Positions 1 through 6,885 of a stretch of DNA of 10,388 bases are shown here, one piece after another. The notes under the pieces are model-generated. The model was given only the letters and a program-made list of their open reading frames with translations, did no database searches and was not told the origin of the DNA. Source of the stretch: Clostridiales bacterium UBA4362 (GTDB taxonomy: Bacteria > Bacillota > Clostridia > TANB77 > CAG-508); assembly GCA_002393975.1 (NCBI GenBank), contig DGSM01000113.1, forward strand, positions 4,357-14,744, in the 5' to 3' direction. The position numbers were made by a program, and so were the translations under genes. Each line of letters opens with the position of its first letter. The first letter of the stretch is position 1.

Positions 1-483
1 ACTTTAGCAGGAATTATAACTGGAGTAAAGAAAAAATTTACTAAGAAAAATACAATTATGTGTTTTGTAACATTGGAAGATTTATATGGATCTTGTGAAT
101 TTATTGTATTTGAAAGTGTATATAATAAGTATTCTTCATTCTTAATTGAAGAAAATATTGTTCAAGTAAATGGAAGAATTTCAATAAGAGAAGATCAAGA
201 TGCAACGATTATTGCTTCAGAAATAAAGGAACTTAATATTGAAAGTGTTCCATCTAAACCAAAAGTTTTAGAAATTGATATTACTAATTTAGATGAAAAG
301 CAAAAGACAAAATTGAGAGGAGCATTATTGTTTTTTAGAGGTGATAAAAATAATCTAAAAGTTGAAGTTAAAGTATCATCAGAGGGAGAAATTGTTCCTT
401 CAGGTGCAATTTTCGCAACAAAAGATATTTTGTCAGAGATATCAGAAATAGTTGGAAAAGAGAATATAAAACTTAGAAGCTAA
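1..483 (+). CDS. dnaE: DNA polymerase III alpha subunit, C-terminal end (partial at 5' side)
   Basis: The frame is open from base 1 and the 160 visible residues are the C-terminus of a larger protein. They begin with the OB-fold nucleic-acid binding domain typical of DnaE: LAGIITGVKKKFTKK, then FVTLEDLYGSCEFIVF, then a strand ending VNGRISI. After it comes the short C-terminal region (LEIDITNL...LRGALLFFRGDKNNLKVEVKV) found at the end of DnaE-type alpha subunits, where the clamp-loader tau contact lies in the family. The catalytic PHP and palm domains are upstream of the window. The protein copies chromosomal DNA in the replisome. The ATG at base 58 lies inside the OB fold and is not a true start. 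The stop is followed within a few bases by a probable dxs promoter. DnaE is favoured over PolC because the OB fold sits at the C-terminus, where PolC has it near the N-terminus. Confidence 0.9.
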   Translation, partial: TLAGIITGVKKKFTKKNTIMCFVTLEDLYGSCEFIVFESVYNKYSSFLIEENIVQVNGRISIREDQDATIIASEIKELNIESVPSKPKVLEIDITNLDEKQKTKLRGALLFFRGDKNNLKVEVKVSSEGEIVPSGAIFATKDILSEISEIVGKENIKLRS

Positions 484-484
484 T

Positions 485-513
485 TGGACAAGCCTCGTAA
501 AATATGATAAACT
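485..513 (+). promoter_or_regulatory. Probable sigma-A promoter of dxs
   Basis: TGGACA (485-490, five of six matches to TTGACA) is followed after 17 bases by TAAACT (508-513). The latter is preceded by TGA, forming an extended -10 (TGATAAACT). Transcription would begin near base 520, just after the dnaE stop, leaving a leader of about 65 bases that includes the hairpin at 544-562. A second -10-like hexamer, TATACT at 513-518, has no well-spaced -35. The call rests on consensus matching in AT-rich DNA. Confidence 0.5.
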
Positions 514-543
514 ATACTCTACATGATTTTTACTAAAGATAAA

Positions 544-562
544 GGCACTTTGAATAAGTGCC
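544..562 (+). terminator. Hairpin between dnaE and dxs: weak terminator or leader stem
   Basis: GGCACTT and AAGTGCC form a perfect 7-bp stem around a 5-base loop (TGAAT), followed by ATTTTC. The T run is short, so as an intrinsic terminator it is weak. It could end dnaE transcripts, but it lies downstream of the predicted dxs promoter. It would then be in the dxs leader and could attenuate transcription or stabilise the 5' end of the message. It also lies inside the longest possible dxs frame, which argues that dxs starts after it. Confidence 0.5.
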
Positions 563-573
563 ATTTTCTATGT

Positions 574-581
574 AAAGGAAG
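574..581 (+). promoter_or_regulatory. Ribosome binding site that sets the dxs start
   Basis: AAAGGAAG lies four bases before the ATG at 586, with the AGGA core about seven bases upstream. The upstream in-frame ATG at 523 has no Shine-Dalgarno sequence, and starting there would translate through the leader hairpin. Confidence 0.7.
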
Positions 582-585
582 TTTT

Positions 586-2658
586 ATGAGAAAACACAAG
601 ATTGAGTATTCAATTTTGGATAAGGTAAATTATCCAAATGATATAAGAAAACTAAATATTGATGAAAAGAAACAACTATGTGATGAACTAAGAGATTTTA
701 TCATTAAAAATGTATCTAAAACTGGAGGACATTTGGCTTCTAGTTTAGGAGATGTTGAATTAACTGTTGCTATTCATGATGTATTTAATACTCCTCAAGA
801 TAAGGTTATATGGGATGTAGGTCATCAAACTTATGCTCACAAAATAATTACTGGAAGAAAAGATAAGTTTTCTACTTTAAGGCAATTAAATGGTATTTCT
901 GGATTTCCTAAAATAGATGAATCAGAATATGATAATTTTGATACAGGGCATAGTAGTACATCAGTATCTGCTGCACTTGGAATGGCAAGAGCAAGAGATA
1001 TTAACTTAGAAAACATTAAAAAGAAAAATATGCCTGTTAAAGATAAGATAAAACTTATAAATGATAACAATTATCATGTAATTGCCGTTATAGGAGATGG
1101 AGCCTTAACAGGAGGTATGGCGATTGAAGCTATTAATGATGCTGGGGCTTCTGATACAAACTTAATAGTTATTCTAAATGATAATGAAATGAGTATAAGC
1201 AAAAATAGTGGTGGTCTTGCTAGAACTTTAACTCAAATGAGAACTAGAAAGTTTTATAGAAATTCTAGTAAAATCTTTAAAGAAACAATGTCTAAAATAC
1301 CAAAGTTTGGTAATTGGGTGCTTAAGATAGTTCACAGAGTAAAGTATGCAATTAAATCTTTCTTTTTACCAAATTATATGTTTGAAGATATTGGATTTAC
1401 ATATTTAGGACCAATAGATGGTAATGATTTGGAAAAAGTGGAAGCACTACTTAAAAACGCTAAAGATTTTGATGGTCCAGTTTTTATTCATTGTAAAACA
1501 ATAAAAGGAAAAGGATATAAGCCAGCAGAAGAAAATCCTGATAAATTTCATTCTACAGGTCCATTCAATATAGAAACTGGGGAATCATTAAAACCAAAAT
1601 CTGCAGATTATTCTAAAGTTTTTGGGGATAAGCTAGTTAAAAAAGCTAAAACAAATCCAAAAATAGTAGCTATAACAGCAGCTATGAAAGATGGAACAGG
1701 TCTTCATGATTTTGCTTTAAAATATCCTGATAGATTCTTTGATGTTGAAATAGCTGAACAACATGCTGTGACACTTGCAGCAGGACTTGCAATAAATGGA
1801 TGTGTTCCAGTAGTTGCATTATATTCATCTTTCTTACAAAGAGCTTATGATCAATTGGTTCATGATGTTTGTATGCAAAATCTACATGTTGTTATAGGAG
1901 TTGATAGAAGTGGAATAGTTGGAGCTGATGGAGAAACACATCAAGGATTATTGGATTTAGCTTTTTTAAACACTATTCCCAATATGACTATTATGGCTCC
2001 AAAAGATTTTAAAGAACTTGAAAAAATGTTGGATTTTGCTATTGATGAAATGAAAACTCCAGTTGCTATAAGATATCCTAGAGGATCAGAGTCTAAAGTT
2101 GTCTTTGGTAATTGCAAATCAATAGAGCTTGGAAAAGCAGAAATTTTTGATAATAACATGTATAAAAAAGATGACGTAACAAACATTTATCTTCCAGGTG
2201 ATATTGATGATGACTATAAAGGTGAACAATTAGAAATTCAGAGTCAAAAGATAAATGAAGATTATGTGATTAAAATAATTGGAATCGGGAAGATGGTTAC
2301 TAGAGCTTTTGAGGTTGCTCAAATGTTATTTAAAAGAAATGGAATTGAATCAACAGTTATTAATGCAAGATTCTTAAAACCATTTGATGAAGATATAGTA
2401 ATAGACTATAATGACAAAGAAGAGTTCAACAAACAATTTATTTTTAGTATTGAAGATGGCACTTTAAATGGTGGATTATATAGCACAATTGTTCAAACAA
2501 TTAATGATCATGATTTAAAAGATACTAAAGTAATGGGCTTTGGTTATAAGGATAAATTTGTTAAACAGGGAAGTGTAGAAGAAATAGAAAAAATATATGG
2601 TTTAGATACTGAATCAATTTATAGAGAGATTATTAAAAGAATTAAAAATAAACAATGA
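586..2658 (+). CDS. dxs: 1-deoxy-D-xylulose-5-phosphate synthase
   Basis: This cytosolic thiamine-diphosphate enzyme condenses pyruvate with glyceraldehyde 3-phosphate to make DXP, the first step of the MEP isoprenoid pathway; DXP also feeds thiamine and pyridoxal synthesis. All family landmarks are present in the 690 residues: GGHLASSLG (His49), DVGHQTYAHKI (His80), the ThDP/Mg motif GDGALTGGMA (170-179) with NDNEMSIS (198-205), the transketolase-type VEIAEQHAVT (catalytic Glu390), and GIVGADGETHQG (His452). The C-terminal domain ends with FVKQGSVEEI. The protein is about 70 residues longer than the usual ~620. The extra length is mainly a lysine/asparagine-rich segment at about 140-162, before the ThDP motif, and a larger acidic stretch at about 521-560, where the C-terminal domain begins. 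Neither disturbs the active site. The start at 586 is chosen for its ribosome binding site. The gene appears monocistronic, with its own promoter and the strong terminator at 2752-2781. Confidence 0.96.
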   Translation: MRKHKIEYSILDKVNYPNDIRKLNIDEKKQLCDELRDFIIKNVSKTGGHLASSLGDVELTVAIHDVFNTPQDKVIWDVGHQTYAHKIITGRKDKFSTLRQLNGISGFPKIDESEYDNFDTGHSSTSVSAALGMARARDINLENIKKKNMPVKDKIKLINDNNYHVIAVIGDGALTGGMAIEAINDAGASDTNLIVILNDNEMSISKNSGGLARTLTQMRTRKFYRNSSKIFKETMSKIPKFGNWVLKIVHRVKYAIKSFFLPNYMFEDIGFTYLGPIDGNDLEKVEALLKNAKDFDGPVFIHCKTIKGKGYKPAEENPDKFHSTGPFNIETGESLKPKSADYSKVFGDKLVKKAKTNPKIVAITAAMKDGTGLHDFALKYPDRFFDVEIAEQHAVTLAAGLAINGCVPVVALYSSFLQRAYDQLVHDVCMQNLHVVIGVDRSGIVGADGETHQGLLDLAFLNTIPNMTIMAPKDFKELEKMLDFAIDEMKTPVAIRYPRGSESKVVFGNCKSIELGKAEIFDNNMYKKDDVTNIYLPGDIDDDYKGEQLEIQSQKINEDYVIKIIGIGKMVTRAFEVAQMLFKRNGIESTVINARFLKPFDEDIVIDYNDKEEFNKQFIFSIEDGTLNGGLYSTIVQTINDHDLKDTKVMGFGYKDKFVKQGSVEEIEKIYGLDTESIYREIIKRIKNKQ

Positions 2659-2751
2659 TAATAAAAATAATAAATAATAAATAAAGAATTAAAAATAAAT
2701 AGTAAAAATAATAAATAAAAAATATAAAATAAAAATATAAAATAAAAAAAT
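2659..2751. repeat. A-rich low-complexity spacer after dxs
   Basis: About 90 bases made almost only of A and T in short AATAAA / AAATATAAAAT-like units. There is no C on the plus strand from the dxs stop to base 2762, and only isolated G. The run leads straight into the terminator stem. It looks like slippage-prone simple sequence, and no gene is seen in it. Confidence 0.75.
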
Positions 2752-2781
2752 AAAAAATAAAGCCAAAAGGCTTTATTTTTT
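2752..2781. terminator. Bidirectional intrinsic terminator between dxs and the convergent minus-strand gene
   Basis: The arms AAAAAATAAAGCC (2752-2764) and GGCTTTATTTTTT (2769-2781) pair perfectly over 13 bp around an AAAA loop. The GC-containing base sits at the loop, and each strand has a T run on its own 3' side: T6 on plus, and T6-A-T7 on minus. It can therefore end both dxs and the convergent gene at 4751-2829. From 2782 to 2828 there is only AT-rich sequence, with an all-AT palindrome at 2786-2804. Confidence 0.9.
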
Positions 2782-2828
2782 ATTTATATTTATATTATAA
2801 ATATATCTTCTAATTAATACTATAATAA

Positions 2829-4751
2829 TTATAATTCAGGATCATCTGGGTCACTGTTTGAATCACTTGCTTGTTTTACATCCAATAGAGGACGTGATTG
2901 AGCAGGTGGATTTTTTGATTTAGGTGAAGTAGGAATTGAAATTCCATAACCTTCAGCAGCTTCAATTAATTGTAAAATTCTTTGAGCATTTGTATGATCA
3001 TGAACAATTAAATCATCATAGAATAATGTAGCATTTTCTACCGTAGTTAAATCTTGTGCAACCATTTTGTGTGTAGCAGGATCTTCTTCTATAACTGTAT
3101 ATCTAGGTAATAAATAATCTAATTCAGTCATAAAATTATTTAAGACGTTAGAATCTTTAGGGAATAACTCCATATATTTTGCTCGCATTTGTGGATTTAA
3201 CAATGCAGTAGAGAAATATGGATCATCTAACAATGTTGGTGTAATACGTTGCTTTCCAATTCTAGCTGCATGAGATGCAGATTGTCCTGGTTTACATTTA
3301 GCATCAACATATTTTGATTTTAATTGTATTTCTAATGTATGGAAAGGATTTCCTTCCATTTCAATTTTCATATGTTCTGCTACATAACCATTTGGCTTAT
3401 TTTTATGTTTGAAAGAATCTCTTACTAGTAGTGAACCACCATGTTCTTGTAACCATTGACTAGAACGTTTTTCCAAATGTTCAGAAAATTCTCTAGATAT
3501 TTCAGACATACATGCTTGATCAAGTTTGATATATGAAGGGAATTCTTTAATATCGCCACGTTCAAATTTTAATCCTTTTTCTAACTCATTAAGAGAAAGG
3601 GTATATAAATAATCTGATATTTTACGTTCAGCATGGAATGTTTCTATCATAGTTCTAAGCATCGCCATTGTTTTTGGAGAAGTATCAAGTACTTTTTCTG
3701 AATTTGGTTTATCTTTTTGTCCACTTTGTTCACTATTTAAGTAACCAATGTATATTTTTTCAAGAGTAGATAAATCACTAAATGATTTATTGAATATTTC
3801 AATTGCATCTTGCTCGTGATTTTTATCTGATATCAATTGTTGTAATTGTCTGTTTTTGGTTTTGAAATTTCTTGGAACAGAAGTAAGGATTATATGCATT
3901 CCTTGTAAGTCTTTAGCATGTAAAAATTCTTGTTCATCTATTAATCTGTCTAATTTAGATGTATGAGCATTATCATATAAAGATTCACTTAAATCATATT
4001 GATCTTGTTCAATAGGAAGTATCTCACTTAAATTTAAGTAATCCAAACATTCAGCATCTCTCAATGTATCAGAGGTAGCATGTTTTATTGCTTCATCTCT
4101 AGCTTGCTCACCATATAGACGAGATAATTTTTCTAAGTTTTGTTTTTTATAATAATCAGGAAGTATTCCTAATTTAATTTTTGCATACATTATTCTAGCT
4201 AATGCCGTTTTTGTGTTTTTACTGATTCTTGATTCAGTAAAAATATCAGCTACTTCTTCAAATAATTTATCAGCATCTGCAGGAGTTTGAATAGAATTGC
4301 ATAAAACTTGTTGTATGCAATATTTATAATGACTGCCAAGAGTGTCAGCAGCTTCAATACTCTCTTCTGAATCATCGGCAGGAGTAATGTTTTCATCCAT
4401 TCTGCTTGCAAATAGAGGATATAGATCTTTGAAATTAAGAGGTTGAGGACTTCCATATTTATTGATTTCTGCTTCTCTAACTATATCTGGAATATCTGCA
4501 ACTGCAACAGCTAATTTAGAAAAACGTTCAATTTGAAGAGAACTAATTTTATCTCTTAAAGACTTTCCTGATTTTTCACGTAGAACAGTTTTTTCAATAC
4601 CTACACCAGGATAAAGTTCTCTAAACATTTCAACAATATCAACTGCAAATTTTGATGCTAATTCATGATATTTTCTTTCAGAATCATTCTTAAGAGCCAT
4701 TTGAGTCTCAAAGGCTTGTTTAATACCTTGTAATGGATTTTGATTACTCAT
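2829..4751 (-). CDS. Large RelA/SpoT-like nucleotide synthetase-fold protein
   Basis: The protein has 640 residues with no signal peptide or membrane segment. Five motifs of the RelA/SpoT synthetase fold occur in the family order. REKSGKSLRDK (58-68) matches the ATP-binding loop pattern R-x-K-x3-S-[IL]-x2-K. DLQGMHIIL (281-289) fits the metal-binding Asp strand, with His in place of the usual Arg. KPNGYVAEH (452-460) matches the guanine-stacking NGY-x3-H. LEIQLKSK (473-480) carries the catalytic Glu474. GQSASHAARIGK (489-500) matches the G-x-AAH segment. The family (RelA, Rel, small alarmone synthetases, toxSAS toxins) transfers pyrophosphate from ATP to a nucleotide or to tRNA. Here about 210 and 170 residues separate motifs that normally lie about 20 and 45 apart, so the fold is heavily interrupted or very divergent. 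No HD hydrolase, TGS or ACT domain is seen. The C-terminus is Pro/Ser/Asp-rich. The start at 4751 has AAGGAG six bases upstream; the longer frame from 4811 covers the promoter and lacks a binding site. Substrate and activity are unknown. Confidence 0.68.
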   Translation of the reverse strand: MSNQNPLQGIKQAFETQMALKNDSERKYHELASKFAVDIVEMFRELYPGVGIEKTVLREKSGKSLRDKISSLQIERFSKLAVAVADIPDIVREAEINKYGSPQPLNFKDLYPLFASRMDENITPADDSEESIEAADTLGSHYKYCIQQVLCNSIQTPADADKLFEEVADIFTESRISKNTKTALARIMYAKIKLGILPDYYKKQNLEKLSRLYGEQARDEAIKHATSDTLRDAECLDYLNLSEILPIEQDQYDLSESLYDNAHTSKLDRLIDEQEFLHAKDLQGMHIILTSVPRNFKTKNRQLQQLISDKNHEQDAIEIFNKSFSDLSTLEKIYIGYLNSEQSGQKDKPNSEKVLDTSPKTMAMLRTMIETFHAERKISDYLYTLSLNELEKGLKFERGDIKEFPSYIKLDQACMSEISREFSEHLEKRSSQWLQEHGGSLLVRDSFKHKNKPNGYVAEHMKIEMEGNPFHTLEIQLKSKYVDAKCKPGQSASHAARIGKQRITPTLLDDPYFSTALLNPQMRAKYMELFPKDSNVLNNFMTELDYLLPRYTVIEEDPATHKMVAQDLTTVENATLFYDDLIVHDHTNAQRILQLIEAAEGYGISIPTSPKSKNPPAQSRPLLDVKQASDSNSDPDDPEL

Positions 4752-4757
4752 AAGTTT

Positions 4758-4763
4758 CTCCTT
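4758..4763 (-). promoter_or_regulatory. Strong ribosome binding site for the RelA/SpoT-like gene
   Basis: On the minus strand AAGGAG is followed after six bases (AAACTT) by the ATG at 4751. This near-perfect Shine-Dalgarno fixes the start 20 codons inside the longest possible frame. Confidence 0.8.
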
Positions 4764-4782
4764 ATGTAAAAAATTCATTTGA

Positions 4783-4811
4783 ATTATATCATAAAGAAAA
4801 TTTTCAAACAA
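4783..4811 (-). promoter_or_regulatory. Promoter of the RelA/SpoT-like gene, extended -10
   Basis: On the minus strand a perfect TATAAT (4788-4783) is preceded by TGA, giving an extended -10 (TGATATAAT). A partial -35, TTGTTT (4811-4806), lies 17 bases upstream. Alternating A and T tracts lie immediately upstream of the -35 and could act as an UP element. Transcription would start near 4776, leaving a leader of about 25 bases. Confidence 0.65.
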
Positions 4812-4817
4812 TAAAAA

Positions 4818-4839
4818 AATACTTTTTTAATACTTTTTT
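4818..4839. repeat. Two perfect 11-bp tandem repeats with phased T tracts
   Basis: AATACTTTTTT occurs at 4818-4828 and again, directly abutting, at 4829-4839. An A7 run precedes the pair and one more T follows it. The spacing is close to one DNA helical turn, so the tracts are in phase and predict local curvature. The repeats lie between the two divergent promoters, just upstream of the minus-strand -35. Confidence 0.8.
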
Positions 4840-4876
4840 TGAACCAAATTTAAGGTGTTTTTAGCAGGCAGAATTA

Positions 4877-4905
4877 TTGACAAAAAAGCAAAATAATTAT
4901 AGACT
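4877..4905 (+). promoter_or_regulatory. Probable promoter of the DnaB-like ATPase operon
   Basis: A perfect TTGACA -35 (4877-4882) is followed after 17 bases by TAGACT (4900-4905, four of six matches). TATAGA at 4898-4903 is a better hexamer but has only a 15-base spacer. Either gives a leader of roughly 35 bases before the ATG at 4946. The weak -10 beside a perfect -35 could mean that activation is needed, but this is only a consensus match. Confidence 0.5.
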
Positions 4906-4945
4906 TATTGTGTAAAAAAATAATAAAACGAAAGAAGAAAAAGGC

Positions 4946-6865
4946 ATGGATGAAAATCAAGAAAATCTAAATAATCCTAATTCAAATGATAATTATACTC
5001 CAAATCTTGAGGAACTAATTGACTCTGGTTTAGGAAAGATAAATCCTGAACACAAAAGAGAAGAATTAGCAGAGCATGAAAAAGAAAAGATTAAACAAAG
5101 TGTTGATCTTGACGATGATTTAGAAAAGGGTATTGAGGCTGCGGAAAAGAAAATAAAAGGTGAAGAAGTTAAACAACCAGAAGCAGTAGAAGTGCCTAAA
5201 CCAATTGTTGAAAAAGAGGATACAACTGCACTTCAAGATAAAAATGGAGTTATTCAAGCGGATAAAGCAGAATATAATGACCCAAGACCTCCACGTAAAG
5301 ATACTAAAATAGATATGACTGCTGATTCTGCAACATTTCCACCAGCATTAGCAGATACAACGTTGGAGAGAAGATATTTAGGATTAATTCTTAATGAAAT
5401 AAAAGCAATTGCCGTTTATTATTTTAAATTTGAAGATGCTTATTTCGTAGATGAAAATTATCTAAATGTTTATAAAAAGATACTTTTTACTGATGGTGAA
5501 AAATATGCTCCTAGAGAAGCAAAAGATGGATTTAACTTTGCTAAAGAATCATCTGAATTATATGATTTAAAAGTAACAATTCAAGATGAGTTTTTAGAGA
5601 ATGAATTTGATATGGAGAAAACATATCAAGAGTTAAAGAAACTATTCACAATCAGAAAGAGTTTCTATAAATATCCAGTAAAAAAGACACAACAACAAAT
5701 TGCAGACATTCTTAATTATGAACTTTATGATCAAATGACAGATGAGGATGTTATAAGTGCAGTTGAGCAAATAACAGTTACAGAAAAATTTAAAAGAGCA
5801 ATCTTAAATGAAGATTTGACTAAATTCTTAATTGAAGGAGACAATAGTTTAGCAGGAGGAATTTCTTTACCTTTCCCAATTATGTCAGAAGTATTTAAGG
5901 GAATTCGTAGAGGTGAAACATCATCATTTGCAATGCCTTCTAACTGTGGTAAGAGTAGATTTACTACCAATCTAGCTGCTTTCCTTGCAGTAGTACATAA
6001 AAAGAAAGTTTTAATTATTTCAAACGAGATGTCTGAAGATAAAATGAAACTTTGCTTGATTACAACTCTTATTAATAACCCAGTTATGCAAAACATACAT
6101 GGACAACATGTTTTCGTTTCAGAAAATGAGATTCTTGGTCTAGAATTTAGACCAGATGATCCATCACAAGTTGAATGTGATGAAAAAGGTTATATTAAGA
6201 AATTACCTAATGAAGACAATAATGCTTTCGCCGAAAGATTAAGAAAGTATTCTTCAACATTTAGAAGTGTGTGTATAGCAACAGATTGGTATAACGCTAG
6301 TTTATATAACTCAATTCACTTTATTAACATTACTGACCATACAAATGATGAATTAAGAAAAGTTATAATGAACTACTACTATAAAGAAAAAGTTCAATAT
6401 ATATTCTACGATACAATGAAAACTGATATAGAAAACATCGGTAATGGTGAAGAATTGAAGAAAACTGCAACTATTCTTTCAAACTTAGCTGTTAATTTCC
6501 ATATATATATTGGAACTACATTACAGTTAACTGAAACTACTACTGATCCAATAAATTTAACTGTAAATGATATGGCAGTATCTAGAACAGTAAAAGAAGT
6601 TTTAGATACACTTTGCCTATTTAAACAAATACGTTCAGAAGACTTACATAGATATCAATATTCATTGGATGAAACAGATGAAAATGTTTTTGAATTAGAA
6701 AAATTCAAAGATCCAAATGTAAGATATTATTCATGCGTTGTTGATAAGAACCGTGCTGGTCCAAAACCAAAATTGTTATTCAGATTGAATTTAGCATATA
6801 ACAGATGGCAAGAAATGGGTTACTTAAGGTTAAAACCTGAATTTGGTCATGACTATAGAGATTAA
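4946..6865 (+). CDS. Divergent DnaB-like helicase/ATPase (SF4, RecA fold)
   Basis: The 639-residue protein has three parts. Residues 1-130 are highly charged, rich in Glu, Lys, Asn and Asp, and probably disordered. About 137-270 resembles the DnaB N-terminal helical domain (LERRYLGLILNEIKAIAVYYF...FVDENYLNVYKKIL). About 305-625 is the RecA-type motor: GIRRGETSSFAMPSNCGKS with the DnaB-style Walker A (Lys336), VLIISNEMSEDKM carrying motif H1a Glu361, Walker-B-like QYIFYDTMKTD (Asp489), IGTTLQLTET with Gln527 where DnaB has its SQL sensor, and DKNRAGP (600-606), matching the K-[NQ]-R-x-G-P segment near the arginine finger. DnaB hexamers unwind DNA at forks. This copy is divergent and has an extra tail, so it is probably an accessory paralogue rather than the replicative helicase. 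The start has only a weak upstream purine stretch (GAAAGAAG) as ribosome binding site. A gene follows 20 bp after the stop, indicating an operon. It diverges from the RelA/SpoT-like gene. Confidence 0.8.
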   Translation: MDENQENLNNPNSNDNYTPNLEELIDSGLGKINPEHKREELAEHEKEKIKQSVDLDDDLEKGIEAAEKKIKGEEVKQPEAVEVPKPIVEKEDTTALQDKNGVIQADKAEYNDPRPPRKDTKIDMTADSATFPPALADTTLERRYLGLILNEIKAIAVYYFKFEDAYFVDENYLNVYKKILFTDGEKYAPREAKDGFNFAKESSELYDLKVTIQDEFLENEFDMEKTYQELKKLFTIRKSFYKYPVKKTQQQIADILNYELYDQMTDEDVISAVEQITVTEKFKRAILNEDLTKFLIEGDNSLAGGISLPFPIMSEVFKGIRRGETSSFAMPSNCGKSRFTTNLAAFLAVVHKKKVLIISNEMSEDKMKLCLITTLINNPVMQNIHGQHVFVSENEILGLEFRPDDPSQVECDEKGYIKKLPNEDNNAFAERLRKYSSTFRSVCIATDWYNASLYNSIHFINITDHTNDELRKVIMNYYYKEKVQYIFYDTMKTDIENIGNGEELKKTATILSNLAVNFHIYIGTTLQLTETTTDPINLTVNDMAVSRTVKEVLDTLCLFKQIRSEDLHRYQYSLDETDENVFELEKFKDPNVRYYSCVVDKNRAGPKPKLLFRLNLAYNRWQEMGYLRLKPEFGHDYRD

Positions 6866-6885
6866 TTAGAAAGAAGGATTAAATT

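Noticed and set aside
523..585. Longer dxs start at the ATG at 523
   Set aside because: It has no ribosome binding site and would translate through the leader hairpin. The extra 21 residues are unlike Dxs, while ATG 586 has AAAGGAAG correctly placed.
484..585. Thiamine (TPP) riboswitch before dxs
   Set aside because: The roughly 65-base leader is too short and lacks the conserved THI-box segments. Only a single hairpin is present.
2786..2804. All-AT palindrome as an operator or second terminator
   Set aside because: The arms (ATATTTATA/TATAAATAT) contain no G or C and have a one-base centre. Such palindromes are common by chance in this composition.
4160..4751. Toxin-antitoxin pair around the RelA/SpoT-like gene
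   Set aside because: No small antitoxin-like gene with a ribosome binding site is found on the same strand next to it, so a classical toxSAS operon is not supported.
4752..4811. Longer start of the minus-strand gene at 4811
   Set aside because: These 20 codons cover the extended -10 promoter and the AAGGAG ribosome binding site of the ATG at 4751, so they belong to the control region.
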